Assembly: GCA_964550795.1 (NCBI GenBank)
Contig: CAZKBH010000010.1
Coordinates: 1 to 64,000 of the forward strand
Length of the DNA: 64,000 bases
DNA from: M3007 sp964550795
Lineage (GTDB): Bacteria > Bacteroidota > Bacteroidia > Chitinophagales > Saprospiraceae
Direction: 5' to 3'
Numbering within the stretch: the stretch's first letter is position 1; the number at the start of each line of letters is the position of its first letter. Positions 56,200-64,000 of this stretch are shown piece after piece. The position numbers and the translations under genes are program-made. The notes under the pieces were generated by a model. The model was not told where the DNA came from. It worked only from the letters and a program-made list of their open reading frames with translations, and did not search any database.

Positions 56200-57795
56200 A
56201 TGCGCAAATCCATCCTCCCATTCCCCCAAGTTCACCAACTTTCAAAGTCAGACACGGCCTATGCATCCGGCGACGCGCTCCTGAAACCGTTTTATACACA
56301 TACCCCTAATCTTGACACATTTGAGCAGGTGTTGCTGGAAAGAGCGGGCACCGAGTACCCACGAAAGGAATTGCTGGAAACGCTCAAAAGTCAATACGCC
56401 AAGTTTCCGCAACGCGAGGAAGTTAATCGAAACATCGAAGCCCTGGGGCATTCAGACACCTTCACTATCGTCACTGCACACCAGCCAAGCCTGTTTTTGG
56501 GGCCGCTCTATTTTGTCTATAAAGCACTGACAACCATTGTTTTAGCCGAAGCAGTTGAAGCCCGAAATACATCCGGAAAGCGTATTGTACCCGTGTTTGT
56601 TTTGGGAAGCGAGGATCACGACATAGAAGAGTTAAACAAGGCAAATCTGTTTGGAAAACAACTGATTTGGCATCCTGAGGAAACGGGGCCGGTGGGCGTG
56701 ATGTCCACGAAGAGCCTGGCACCTGTACTGGATGAATTACGCGCCATTCTGGGGGAAAGCGATGCCGCCCAAGTGTTGTTCGAACGAGTTGCCAACTGTT
56801 ATCGCGGACAAAAAACATTTGCAGACGCCACGCAAGCAATGCTCCACGAGTTTTTTGGAGCGCTCGGACTGGTGGTCTTGAACATGAACGATGTTGGACT
56901 GAAACGCCTTTTTATCCCCGTCATCAAAGCAGAACTAACGGAACAGCCCGCTTTTCGTCTGGTAAACGAAACGATTGGACAGCTAAACAAAGTAGGATTC
57001 AAAACGCAGGCGGCCCCTCGGGAAATCAATCTTTTTTACATGAAGCCCGGCATGCGGGAGCGAATTGTTTTGGAGGCTGGCGTTTATAAAGTTTTACACA
57101 CCGACCTGGTTTTTTCGCTGGAGGAAATTTTGGCCGAAGTGGAACAGCATCCGGAACGGTTTAGCCCCAATGTGGTGTTGCGTCCGCTCTTTCAGGAAAT
57201 GGTGCTGCCCAATCTTGCCTACGTGGGTGGGGGAGGGGAGCTGGCCTATTGGTTGGAACGTAAAACACTTTTTGCCCATTTTGGGGTGCATTTCCCGATG
57301 TTGGTGCGGCGCCATTCTGTGCTTTGGCTGGATCGGGATACCGGGAAAAAACTAGGCAAAATCGGATTTACAGCAGACCAATTTTTTGCCGATACCGAGT
57401 CCCTGATCCGCAAGTTTGTAGATATGAATGCTGCTGGCGAGGTGAGTTTGACACTAGAAATCAATGCATTGCAACATATTTTTGAGCAAATTGCGGAAAA
57501 AGCCAAAGCCGTGGATCCTACGCTGGAAAAAGCGGTATTGGCAGATTCGGTCAAGGCAGTTTCCGGTCTGGAACATTGGCAGGGCAGACTAATCCGCGCC
57601 GAAAAACAAAAGCACGAAACGACCCTCAACCAGCTTCGTGCGCTCAAAGAAAAACTCTATCCCTCCAACGGTTTACAGGAAAGGCACGACAACTTTTTGC
57701 CCTATGTTTTGAAATACGGCGAAGCGTTCATCGCCACACTTAAATCATCCTTCGCGCCCTTCGATCCTGGGTTTGTGATCCTGGAAGAAGAATAA
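56200..57795 (+). CDS. bshC: Bacillithiol biosynthesis cysteine-adding enzyme BshC
   Basis: 531 residues from MRKSILPFPQVHQLSKSDTA; nine in-frame residues upstream are not needed. BshC joins cysteine to glucosaminyl-malate in the last step of bacillithiol synthesis. Recognisable family features are FTIVTAHQPSLFLGPLYFVY near residue 90, PVFVLGSEDHDIEELNKANL, the Rossmann-like core (RPLFQEMVLPNLAYVGGGGE, then LAYWLERK), the helical section (VDMNAAGEVSLT) and a long C-terminal coiled coil (EKQKHETTLNQLRALKEKLY). Length is typical (about 530). BshA and BshB are not in the window. The stop lies three bases from the stop of the converging acyltransferase gene. Confidence 0.94.
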   Translation: MRKSILPFPQVHQLSKSDTAYASGDALLKPFYTHTPNLDTFEQVLLERAGTEYPRKELLETLKSQYAKFPQREEVNRNIEALGHSDTFTIVTAHQPSLFLGPLYFVYKALTTIVLAEAVEARNTSGKRIVPVFVLGSEDHDIEELNKANLFGKQLIWHPEETGPVGVMSTKSLAPVLDELRAILGESDAAQVLFERVANCYRGQKTFADATQAMLHEFFGALGLVVLNMNDVGLKRLFIPVIKAELTEQPAFRLVNETIGQLNKVGFKTQAAPREINLFYMKPGMRERIVLEAGVYKVLHTDLVFSLEEILAEVEQHPERFSPNVVLRPLFQEMVLPNLAYVGGGGELAYWLERKTLFAHFGVHFPMLVRRHSVLWLDRDTGKKLGKIGFTADQFFADTESLIRKFVDMNAAGEVSLTLEINALQHIFEQIAEKAKAVDPTLEKAVLADSVKAVSGLEHWQGRLIRAEKQKHETTLNQLRALKEKLYPSNGLQERHDNFLPYVLKYGEAFIATLKSSFAPFDPGFVILEEE

Positions 57796-57798
57796 ATG

Positions 57799-59103
57799 TT
57801 AAATTGAGATGCACGTTTCCAAGTCCTTGCGTTGGGCTTGGAGTGCTTCGCGGGCTGGGTGTGCCTTGGCTTTTCGGGCGGCCCTCCAGCGCAGCATGTT
57901 TTCTTTCCAAAAAATAGAAATCCAGGCAAGTAATGGCATCAACAAAGCTACTGTGACGAGGCCGGGAAGATTGAAAACGAAACCTAAGAGCGTCAAAAGC
58001 ACAAAATAAATTCCGCCCGCCAGGACGCCCATTCCCATCAATACACTGGTATAAAATTCGCGTTTTTTGATGGCTTTGTTCGTAACCCGGTACACTACCC
58101 AGCGTACCGGCCAGCCCAGTACAAAGCCAAAAAGCGCAATGGGAGCTGCGGGCAAAAGCCAGAAAAGCCACTCGTTGTTGGCATGCTCGGGATGCATCAA
58201 ACCTTCATCCTCCAAACCGGCCTTTTGAAGGGCAGCTAAATATTCGGTAGTCTTGACCCGAAGGCTGTTTTTATCTTCCGGTGACATCGCATTAACCTGC
58301 CGAATCACCTCTTTTTCGCCCCAAAAACGTTGGGCCTGTTCCTCCACTACCGGAAGCCGCGTGGCCGAATGTGAATTGCGCCAAAGACTCAGCAGTTGAT
58401 CCACCAGCGCGTCGTCTTCGCGGTTTTCAATGTGATAACAGAGTGATTTTAAAGCTTTTTCGATGTCCTTACACAATTTGGTAATCGCCAAGCCCGGTTT
58501 TTTTTCGTAAACTTCCCAATAATCTTTGATAAAAATAGGCTCGCCAACGATGATTTTGGCTTCATCGCGGGTGCTTAAACCGTCCACATAATTACAGCCA
58601 ACCGGCACAATTTGCAGATCCTCCATTCTATGCCGCTCATAGGTGCCAAAAGCAATACGCGCAATGCCTTTTTGCGCAGGCAGCACCCGTTTGTCCAGAT
58701 GGTGTTCTCCCTCAACAAAGATGTTCACAGCCACCCGACGTACGAGTTTTTGCTGGCAAAATTCAAATACATCATCGTTGCGGTCGCGTCCCTGGTATCC
58801 GTCTCGTTGTCGGAACACCGGGAACATATTGCAACTCATGAGTAGTTTGCGGAAAAATGGTTTGCGAAAAATATCGCCCCGCGTCATGTTATACACGGGC
58901 GGGTCGAAAAACAGACAAAAAAAGATGGGATCAATGAATGCCGTGGGGTGATTGGCTGCAATCAAAACCGGGGTGTTCGGTTTGATGCCTTGGCGATTGT
59001 GCAAATATATTTTGCGGAACAACAGCCGATACACCACATGGATGAATGGAATGAAAAACAAATAGAGCCAGCCAGTGCTTTGGCGCGCAAGACGATAATC
59101 CAT
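57799..59103 (-). CDS. PlsC-type 1-acyl-glycerol-3-phosphate acyltransferase family protein
   Basis: 434 residues. The acyltransferase domain (about 25-215) has the catalytic HxxxxD as NHPTAFIDP and the later block FVEGEHH, followed by IARIAFGTYERH and VPVGCNYVD. Its reaction is transfer of an acyl chain to a glycerophospholipid precursor. The remainder (220-434) is not seen in short PlsC enzymes: a helical region and then three hydrophobic segments (EWLFWLLPAAPIALFGFVLG, VLMGMGVLAGGIYFVLLTLL, LVTVALLMPLLAWISIFW), so it is membrane-bound. A TACTTTTG element lies four bases before the ATG, implying an mRNA with little or no leader. Confidence 0.88.
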   Translation of the reverse strand: MDYRLARQSTGWLYLFFIPFIHVVYRLLFRKIYLHNRQGIKPNTPVLIAANHPTAFIDPIFFCLFFDPPVYNMTRGDIFRKPFFRKLLMSCNMFPVFRQRDGYQGRDRNDDVFEFCQQKLVRRVAVNIFVEGEHHLDKRVLPAQKGIARIAFGTYERHRMEDLQIVPVGCNYVDGLSTRDEAKIIVGEPIFIKDYWEVYEKKPGLAITKLCKDIEKALKSLCYHIENREDDALVDQLLSLWRNSHSATRLPVVEEQAQRFWGEKEVIRQVNAMSPEDKNSLRVKTTEYLAALQKAGLEDEGLMHPEHANNEWLFWLLPAAPIALFGFVLGWPVRWVVYRVTNKAIKKREFYTSVLMGMGVLAGGIYFVLLTLLGFVFNLPGLVTVALLMPLLAWISIFWKENMLRWRAARKAKAHPAREALQAQRKDLETCISI

Positions 59104-59107
59104 GCCG

Positions 59108-59115
59108 CAAAAGTA
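59108..59115 (-). promoter_or_regulatory. Bacteroidota -7 element abutting the acyltransferase start
   Basis: TACTTTTG (minus strand) exactly matches TAnnTTTG and ends four bases before the ATG at 59103. Transcription would start about at the start codon, giving a leaderless mRNA. Confidence 0.5.
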
Positions 59116-59186
59116 GGGCAGTGAACGGGCAAATTATAGTGCTTGTCAAATGCTGATAGGGAGGTGACTTAAACCGATACTAAAAC

Positions 59187-59993
59187 TTAATGCAGTGTGT
59201 TGGCAAGTATGTAGTTCAGGTACACTTCATCCTGGTTATTAATACCCAGACGGTTATTGGTGAGGTGCAACAAACTGGGCAATGCGCGGTCAAGATTATG
59301 GTCTAATTCCTTCAAAATCATACGATTCCCCAGGGTCCACCTAGCCCATTCGGGTTGTTTTTTGTCAAAACTATCTTTTTCAAGTGCTTTCCAAAGCTCG
59401 AGTAGGGTAGTACGCAGATCCTCTTTTTGAGGTGCAAGGTTTTGTTCAAAACCATCCATTACCGAGGTCAGAAAATCCGGGTTGGGTTCAGCATTTTCCG
59501 CAAAAAAAAGTGGCAGCCACTGTGCAGCCAGCTGTTCATAGTAGCGAGCAGCCTGCTCCAAATTAAGACCCGCCGCATGTGCTGTTATGGTATGCATCCG
59601 AAGCGCATCAAACATCGAATCCCCGTAGGTGTGTTGTGCGCGCGCGAGTCGCTCCAGGCAAACCCGGCTGCTCAAATGAAAATATTCTTCCGACAACGCA
59701 AGCCCCGCCTCGCCCCCAAAACGCGCTGTTTCTGGCACATAGGGCACTTCTGCCCACTCGCCGCGTCCTTCCTGCCATCCATCGAAGGCGGGGCGCAGGG
59801 TTTCTTCCAACCATGCCGCCTTCCCGCGCATCCGCAGCCGAATGTGTGGGCCGCGTTCGTCCTGATAGCGGATGAAAAAAGCTCTGGTGCCTTTATTCGC
59901 CCAGATATATTGTTGCAGAAAAGGATGTAGGCCACGAACCAGGAAAACATCCTGATTTTCAAGCGGATAGAAATGAATAGAAAGCCAATTCAT
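59187..59993 (-). CDS. Stand-alone thiopeptide-type / LanB C-terminal domain protein
   Basis: 268 residues without signal peptide. The whole protein matches the pattern of the C-terminal (glutamate elimination, SpaB-C) domain of lanthipeptide dehydratases and of thiopeptide-type bacteriocin biosynthesis proteins: WLSIHFYPLENQDVFLV near the start, FFIRYQDERGPHIRLRMRGK near residue 40, VPYVPETARFGGEAGLALSE and EYFHLSS near 85-110, and a final helical region with LTNNRLGI. In class I lanthipeptide enzymes this domain removes glutamate from glutamylated Ser/Thr. Here it is alone: no LanB N-terminal domain, cyclase, protease or precursor peptide is seen nearby. Neighbours are an acyltransferase and an initiator tRNA. 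Its function is therefore open. Confidence 0.8.
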   Translation of the reverse strand: MNWLSIHFYPLENQDVFLVRGLHPFLQQYIWANKGTRAFFIRYQDERGPHIRLRMRGKAAWLEETLRPAFDGWQEGRGEWAEVPYVPETARFGGEAGLALSEEYFHLSSRVCLERLARAQHTYGDSMFDALRMHTITAHAAGLNLEQAARYYEQLAAQWLPLFFAENAEPNPDFLTSVMDGFEQNLAPQKEDLRTTLLELWKALEKDSFDKKQPEWARWTLGNRMILKELDHNLDRALPSLLHLTNNRLGINNQDEVYLNYILANTLH

Positions 59994-60050
59994 GTTGTTG
60001 GAAAGGAGTAAAACGGCGCTAATAATGGGCTACGGGTAAAAGCAAAAAAC

Positions 60051-60083
60051 AAAAGCCCTCGACTTTGAAAGTCAAGGGCTTTT
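60051..60083 (-). terminator. Terminator of the tRNA-Met gene
   Basis: aaaagccct-c-gacttt and aaagtc-a-agggctttt form a nearly perfect stem of about 15 base pairs just past the tRNA 3' end. On the minus strand it runs into ttttgttttttgctttt. Confidence 0.8.
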
Positions 60084-60087
60084 TTAG

Positions 60088-60160
<73 letters not shown>

Positions 60161-60630
60161 ATTTAGTGGCCGCAAAGGTACGCTTATAATTCTCAATAAA
60201 ACAAATGTTTTTAAAAATAAAAGCTTCGAGCTTCGTGTGGATGAAGCGAAACAGGGCCCCATCGTAGCTGAAGCGCCTATTTGGGACAAAAAAAACGGCT
60301 TCTCGGAGCGGTCAAACGTTGGTGTCAATGTCCGCAATGTTCGACCTCTCCGAGGTTATCTATAAATATTGGTTATTTCAAAATGTACCTTTTCGAACGC
60401 TGATTAAAAATCACTATATTCATAGTTTAATTTGGTTAAAAGCAGTTAAAAGCCGTTACAAAAAGGTGAATCTGCAAAGCTACCTCGCACAAACTGCAAC
60501 GTTGGCTGTAACCTTGCTGTCTATTCGCTCGTCTGTACGGCACAGTTGAATAAAAATCATCAAAAACTGCCCTTTTCTTCCATCCTTTCTCCAGTTTTTA
60601 GAAATAGGGGAGTAAAAAATCAACAAAATT
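60161..60630. other. Intergenic region upstream of the beta-barrel gene
   Basis: 470 bases with no convincing gene, repeat or consensus promoter. A possible weak pairing (ctcggagcgg/cctctccgag) lies near 60303-60353. Short open frames here lack any protein-like features. Confidence 0.4.
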
Positions 60631-61257
60631 ATGAAACACACCAAATCATTTTTGCTCGCATTGCTCATCTTAGGTTCAATCAACATCCTTTCTGCTCAAA
60701 AAGAAGAAACCGTGGTGGGAAGCCGCGGCCTGGGTTTTTCAGGCATCTGGGGCGGTTCCAAGCACCAACTCACCCAATTCGGGAATGGCGGCAAAACCAG
60801 CTACGTAGCGGGCGGTTTTTTTGGTCTCGAATTCGGCAAAGCCTTGTTAGTTGGTTTTGGCCACTACAACCTGATTGATGAATTCAAATGGGACAACATT
60901 GAAAATCAACAATTTGATATGAAATGGAACCCGATGGTCCTGTCTTATGGGTTCAGAAATTACAAAGCGATTCACCCACAAATCGGCGTAGATTTTGGCC
61001 GCGGCCGGGTAGAATTTGGGGAAGTAAGAGATCGAATTTTTGTGGTGCAGCCCACAGCTGGCGTGGAAATCAACGTGTTTAGGTGGTTCCACTTAGGTCT
61101 GGACGGCGGCTACCGCTTTGTAAACGATAGCAGCATTGTAGGCTTGAGCGACCAGGAATTGAGCGGCTGGTTTGGACAGGCTTCCCTGAAATTTGGCTTC
61201 TCCTGGGGGCGCTACCACAAGAAAAAAAATACCACCCCAAAGAGATACGAAGATTAG
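60631..61257 (+). CDS. Outer membrane beta-barrel-like protein
   Basis: 208 residues with a signal peptide (MKHTKSFLLALLILGSINIL, cleavage after LSAQ). The mature part alternates aromatic and small residues in strand-like blocks (SYVAGGFFGLEFGKALLVGF, GHYNLID, FHLGLDGGYRFVND, WFGQASLKFGFSWG), as in small eight- to ten-stranded outer membrane barrels. The tail is basic (RYHKKKNTTPKRYED). No family name is justified. It is followed by a long repeat region and then a terminator. Confidence 0.7.
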   Translation: MKHTKSFLLALLILGSINILSAQKEETVVGSRGLGFSGIWGGSKHQLTQFGNGGKTSYVAGGFFGLEFGKALLVGFGHYNLIDEFKWDNIENQQFDMKWNPMVLSYGFRNYKAIHPQIGVDFGRGRVEFGEVRDRIFVVQPTAGVEINVFRWFHLGLDGGYRFVNDSSIVGLSDQELSGWFGQASLKFGFSWGRYHKKKNTTPKRYED

Positions 61258-61294
61258 TCGTAAACGAAAAGTGCTTTTGAGCCATTCAGTGGAT

Positions 61295-61464
61295 GCGGCA
61301 CTAGTGCCGCGTCCGATCAATATACCGCGAATGTGGCGGCCCAATTTTCCCTTCCTCTACCTTGCTCGTCGGTTAAAATGTCCCGCATTTCGCCCTCCTC
61401 GCGCCTTGATGAAGGAAAAATTCGACTCCCCAATTCACGGCATATTGACCGGACGCGGCACTAG
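61295..61464. repeat. Long palindromic element with gcggcactagtgccgc core
   Basis: A perfect 16-base palindrome (61295-61310) begins the element. Bases 61301-61324 (ctagtgccgcgtccgatcaa...) are inverted at 61441-61464 with two mismatches. Pairing continues inwards imperfectly (ccgcgaat... with ...attcacgg; aattttcccttcctc with gatgaaggaaaaatt), giving arms of about 60 bases. No coding potential is apparent. Confidence 0.8.
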
Positions 61465-61479
61465 GCATTGGTCGTCAAT

Positions 61480-61551
61480 CGAATCAATCGGCTGAATCGA
61501 ATCAATCGGCTGAATCGAATCAATCGACTGAATCGAATCATTCGACTAACA
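61480..61551. repeat. Four tandem 18-base repeats
   Basis: Units start at 61480, 61498, 61516 and 61534. The first two are identical (cgaatcaatcggctgaat), the third has one change and the fourth has several. The core attcgattcagtcgatt-type sequence on the other strand is itself partly palindromic. The array lies just before a terminator. Confidence 0.88.
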
Positions 61552-61552
61552 C

Positions 61553-61603
61553 GCGGGATTGCAGCAGGCATCATTTTTGCCCCTGCAATCCCGCCCTTTT
61601 TTT
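61553..61603 (+). terminator. Rho-independent terminator after the repeat region
   Basis: A perfect 12-base-pair stem (gcgggattgcag, 61553-61564, with ctgcaatcccgc, 61583-61594) is followed by cc and seven T. It is the first terminator downstream of the beta-barrel gene, so the repeats may be in its 3' untranslated region. Confidence 0.85.
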
Positions 61604-61626
61604 AGCCAAAGTTTACATCAGCCTCT

Positions 61627-61634
61627 TATTTTTG
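61627..61634 (+). promoter_or_regulatory. Bacteroidota -7 element abutting the YdeI-like start
   Basis: TATTTTTG matches TAnnTTTG and ends four bases before the ATG at 61639, the same arrangement as for the acyltransferase gene, suggesting a leaderless mRNA. Confidence 0.45.
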
Positions 61635-61638
61635 CCAC

Positions 61639-62157
61639 ATGGAAGACGGTTTTCATTTTAATTCAATTCTGGAAGCATCCAACAATAATCTTTGGGGCAG
61701 CCACTTTGCCGTGCCGCAATTCGTATCCACTGCACTCATCGGAACGGGCGATTCAAGACGGGTCGTTTGTGGTTTGAACGAACAGCTAAGTTTTCAGTGC
61801 GCCCTGATTCCGCGTGGAGATGGATCTTTTCTCGTGATGGTCAATAAAAAGACGCAGACCAAGCTGGGTTTAAAAACTGGTTCGCAGCTTCGGGTATGTT
61901 TGCAAAAAGATGAGAGTGAATATGGGCTGCCGATGCCGGAAGAATTGGCCGAATTACTGGCGCAAGATGAGGAGGGAAATCGCGTGTTGCATGCCCTGAC
62001 CCCTGGGAAAATACGCACCTTGTTGTATCTCGTGGGGCAACCCAAATCTTCAGATCTTCGATTGCACCGCGCTTTGGTCGTGGTAGAGCATTTAAAATCA
62101 AATCATGGAAAAATCGACTTTAAACAGCTCAATCTGGCCTTCAGGGTGCGCGATTAA
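61639..62157 (+). CDS. DUF1905 / YdeI (OmpD-associated) family protein
   Basis: 172 residues, no signal peptide. The N-terminal half fits the DUF1905 beta-barrel domain (HFAVPQFVSTALIGTGDSRR, then RVVCGLNEQLSFQCALIPRG, LGLKTGSQLRVCLQKDESEY). The middle (LPMPEELAELLAQDEEGNRV) and the end (LTPGKIRTLLYLVGQPKSSD, then LRLHRALVVVEHL) match the YdeI/OmdA helical domain. Family members have been linked to bacteriocin tolerance and to regulation of outer membrane proteins, but no biochemical role is settled. It is flanked by a terminator upstream and a secreted protein gene downstream. Confidence 0.75.
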   Translation: MEDGFHFNSILEASNNNLWGSHFAVPQFVSTALIGTGDSRRVVCGLNEQLSFQCALIPRGDGSFLVMVNKKTQTKLGLKTGSQLRVCLQKDESEYGLPMPEELAELLAQDEEGNRVLHALTPGKIRTLLYLVGQPKSSDLRLHRALVVVEHLKSNHGKIDFKQLNLAFRVRD

Positions 62158-62311
62158 GCGAAAATTTGCGTGAAATAAAAGTTTTTGGAGGCTTGACCCA
62201 ACCATTGCACTGTTTTTGGCCGTACTTTTGCTGTCCTCTTTCACACGAATTTTCTTTTGAAAACGTTTGGACCTCAAAATTTCAACGATTACTGGATCAA
62301 AATCTACATCA

Positions 62312-63412
62312 ATGTTTCGCAAGCTAACGCTCATTACCCTCATTTCGGGTACTTTTCTTTTAGGTGCATTCCGGTCTGATCCATTCTCCTATGATCGGCC
62401 TTTTCCGTATAATACCACCATTACGCACCTTTTTTTAGAAGATGAACGCAGCTTGCCCGTCGCGTCAGAAGAGTTTTTTGCCGCTGAAGCGGATACTGCT
62501 TCCGCGATGCGGGTGTTAATGTTAAACTATTTTGCTTACGACAGTGCCTACGCAAATAAAGTGCAACGCGTGATTCAGCGGCGTATGCCAACCAGTCTGT
62601 TTACAGAATTTTGGGATGGCTCTTCTGAGGATTTGAACGAGGCGCTTTCGTCTCATGATGCGGTGGTCGTGGCCTACCCATCCGGCGGTTCCCCGGAAGT
62701 AATCAAAGCGTATGGTAAAGTATTGCAACAATATATTCGCTTAGGCGGCACGGTGTTATTGACCGGCACCCACGAATTCGGCGCATTGCAGCAACTGGGG
62801 CTTTTTGACCTTGATTACGGTTACTATTGCAAAGAGCGCAACATTGGCCAGGTACAATCCGAACACCCTGTTTTTCAAGGCGTTGGTACTGAATTTTCTG
62901 TTGAAGTTTACCAGTATCCACTGGATATTTCTGATCCTGGTTTTATTACCCTCGCCGACGTGCGTGGTTATCCATTCATTGGTTTTAAACAAATCGGCGC
63001 AGGAAAAGTCGTCTATCTGGGCTTGGAATATTACTTCGATGAGTCATATTCCTCGCGCATCCTCACCAATGTGTTGCGCTGGGCCGTCAAGCCGCGCATC
63101 AAACGCAGCGAAGTGGTCCTGTACGCCGGAAAAGGCACCGAAAAGGGCAATATTTTTGACCTTAAGATTTATCCCAATCCATACGTTAGCAAGGCTACCC
63201 TTGACATTGATCTAACTAAACCAACCTCCCTCGCGGTGGAAATGACCGATGAATTGGGCCGTACAGTAGCCGTATTGCTTCCGCGCCGCAGCCTTACTCA
63301 AGGATTTTATCGCCTGGAACTCCCCAATCTGGAACCAGGCGTTTACCTCGTTCAATGTTTTAGCAGTGAAGGAACCGTGGTGCGCAAGGTGGTGAAGGCC
63401 TCCCAAAATTGA
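62312..63412 (+). CDS. Secreted ThuA/GATase-like domain protein with T9SS type A sorting domain
   Basis: 366 residues from MFRKLTLITLISGTFLLGAF (signal peptide); an in-frame ATG 15 codons upstream is less likely. Residues 60-270 resemble a class I glutamine amidotransferase/ThuA-like flavodoxin fold: RVLMLNYFAYDSAYANKVQR, HDAVVVAYPSGGSPEV, LGGTVLLTGTHEFGALQQLG, and GAGKVVYLGLEYYFDESYSS. No catalytic Cys-His pair is obvious. The C-terminal 85 residues (DLKIYPNPYVSKATLDIDL, VEMTDELGRTVAVL, LEPGVYLVQCFSSEG) are a type A T9SS sorting domain. The substrate is unknown. Confidence 0.8.
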   Translation: MFRKLTLITLISGTFLLGAFRSDPFSYDRPFPYNTTITHLFLEDERSLPVASEEFFAAEADTASAMRVLMLNYFAYDSAYANKVQRVIQRRMPTSLFTEFWDGSSEDLNEALSSHDAVVVAYPSGGSPEVIKAYGKVLQQYIRLGGTVLLTGTHEFGALQQLGLFDLDYGYYCKERNIGQVQSEHPVFQGVGTEFSVEVYQYPLDISDPGFITLADVRGYPFIGFKQIGAGKVVYLGLEYYFDESYSSRILTNVLRWAVKPRIKRSEVVLYAGKGTEKGNIFDLKIYPNPYVSKATLDIDLTKPTSLAVEMTDELGRTVAVLLPRRSLTQGFYRLELPNLEPGVYLVQCFSSEGTVVRKVVKASQN

Positions 63413-63450
63413 TCCGAAGGATTTGCTAGAGGTGGGGCGGTCTAAATGTG

Positions 63451-63458
63451 TATTTTTG
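63451..63458 (+). promoter_or_regulatory. Bacteroidota -7 element for icmF
   Basis: TATTTTTG (TAnnTTTG) in gTATTTTTGccg lies 30 bases before the icmF ATG, leaving a leader of about 23 bases. A TTG 25 bases upstream is further than the usual -33 spacing. Confidence 0.5.
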
Positions 63459-63487
63459 CCGCGTAAAAAAATCGCGACCACCACGAC

Positions 63488-64000
63488 ATGACACAGCCCG
63501 CACCATACCAGCCCCAACATAAAATCCGACTCGTCACCGCTGCTTCCCTTTTTGACGGCCACGATGCCGCAATCAACATCATGCGCCGAATCATGCAAAG
63601 CAGCGGCGCAGAAATTATCCATCTTGGCCACAATCGCTCCGTGCAGGAAATCGTGGATTGCGCCATTCAGGAAGATGTACAAGGGATCGCCATTACCAGC
63701 TACCAAGGCGGACACAACGAGTACTTCAAGTACATGTACGACCTGCTTAAGGAGCGCGGCGCAGGCCATGTGAAAATTTTTGGCGGCGGCGGCGGCACCA
63801 TTTTGCCTTCCGAAATCAAGGAACTCCACGACTATGGTATCTCCCGGATTTACCACCCAGACGATGGTCGCTCCATGGGCCTGCAAGGCATGATCAACGA
63901 TGTGCTGATGCAGTGCGATTTCCCCATTGGGTTCTCTGTAAATGGCGAAGTGACGAGAATGGTAGCGCTGAACGTAGTCCCGCAGAAGCCGGAACAAGGC
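63488..64000 (+). CDS. icmF: Fused isobutyryl-CoA mutase IcmF, N-terminal part (cut by window end)
   Basis: 171 residues are present; the frame is still open at the edge. The sequence matches the N-terminal cobalamin-binding domain of the IcmF fusion (B12 domain, MeaI-like GTPase chaperone, mutase): KIRLVTAASLFDGHDAAINI with the DxH base-off motif DGH, IIHLGHNRSVQEIVDCAIQE, GIAITSYQGGHNEYFKYMYD, IFGGGGGTILPSEI and RIYHPDDGRSMGLQGMI. The full protein is about 1100 residues and interconverts isobutyryl-CoA and butyryl-CoA or related acyl-CoAs with adenosylcobalamin. The GTPase and mutase parts lie beyond the window, so the full fusion is inferred. Confidence 0.85.
   Translation, partial: MTQPAPYQPQHKIRLVTAASLFDGHDAAINIMRRIMQSSGAEIIHLGHNRSVQEIVDCAIQEDVQGIAITSYQGGHNEYFKYMYDLLKERGAGHVKIFGGGGGTILPSEIKELHDYGISRIYHPDDGRSMGLQGMINDVLMQCDFPIGFSVNGEVTRMVALNVVPQKPEQG

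Noticed and set aside
63212..63997. Antisense open frame over the end of the ThuA-like gene and icmF
   Set aside because: It crosses two genes and the icmF promoter and reads as His/Val-rich shadow sequence.

Overview
The window is chromosomal DNA from a member of the Bacteroidota, most likely the Saprospiria (Saprospiraceae or Haliscomenobacter-like). This rests on several observations. Many proteins end in type IX secretion (T9SS) sorting domains of type A or type B. There are PorP/SprF, GldN-like, PD40-OmpA and bacillithiol (BshC) genes. Promoters carry the Bacteroidota -7 element TAnnTTTG, with no clear Shine-Dalgarno sites. CarB lacks the MGS domain. Many palindromic intergenic repeats are present. 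No tool was run: family names come from motifs read by eye, and four runs of N interrupt the sequence.

Left part (1-25 kb). A minus-strand group of secreted proteins comes first: a truncated outer-membrane-like protein, two complete paralogous seven-repeat propeller proteins plus a decayed third copy, and an Fn3/T9SS protein. These are followed by housekeeping and accessory genes: an XRE/ScfR-type regulator, an RluA-type pseudouridine synthase, a GT2 glycosyltransferase, RibF, a secreted M28 peptidase and a lipoprotein. Next come a duplicated GldN-like protein, a TonB-dependent receptor broken by a gap, a DUF4342 protein, an atypical pyruvate kinase, a fatty acid desaturase, a small basic protein and CarB with a hairpin leader.

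Centre (25.5-54.1 kb). A surface-adhesin locus dominates. It has three giant secreted proteins (about 3361, at least 2868 and 1803 residues) built from HYR-type Ig modules. The first two carry dockerin-like and cohesin-like modules with type A sorting domains. The third carries four cohesin-like modules and a type B sorting domain. A PorP/SprF protein and a PD40/OmpA/SPOR envelope protein follow directly. I infer that they form a secretion and anchoring set for one extracellular assembly, in which the dockerins might bind the four-cohesin protein. This is the most interesting candidate system in the window.

Right part (54-64 kb). A two-cluster ferredoxin, an FtsX/LolE-type permease, BshC, a PlsC-type acyltransferase, a lone LanB C-terminal (thiopeptide-type) protein, an initiator tRNA-Met, an outer membrane beta-barrel, a YdeI/DUF1905 protein, a ThuA-like T9SS protein and the 5' end of icmF. 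The intergenic regions hold at least eight distinct inverted-repeat or tandem-repeat elements. Some of these repeats have entered coding sequence (the carB linker, and the glycosyltransferase with the ribF end).
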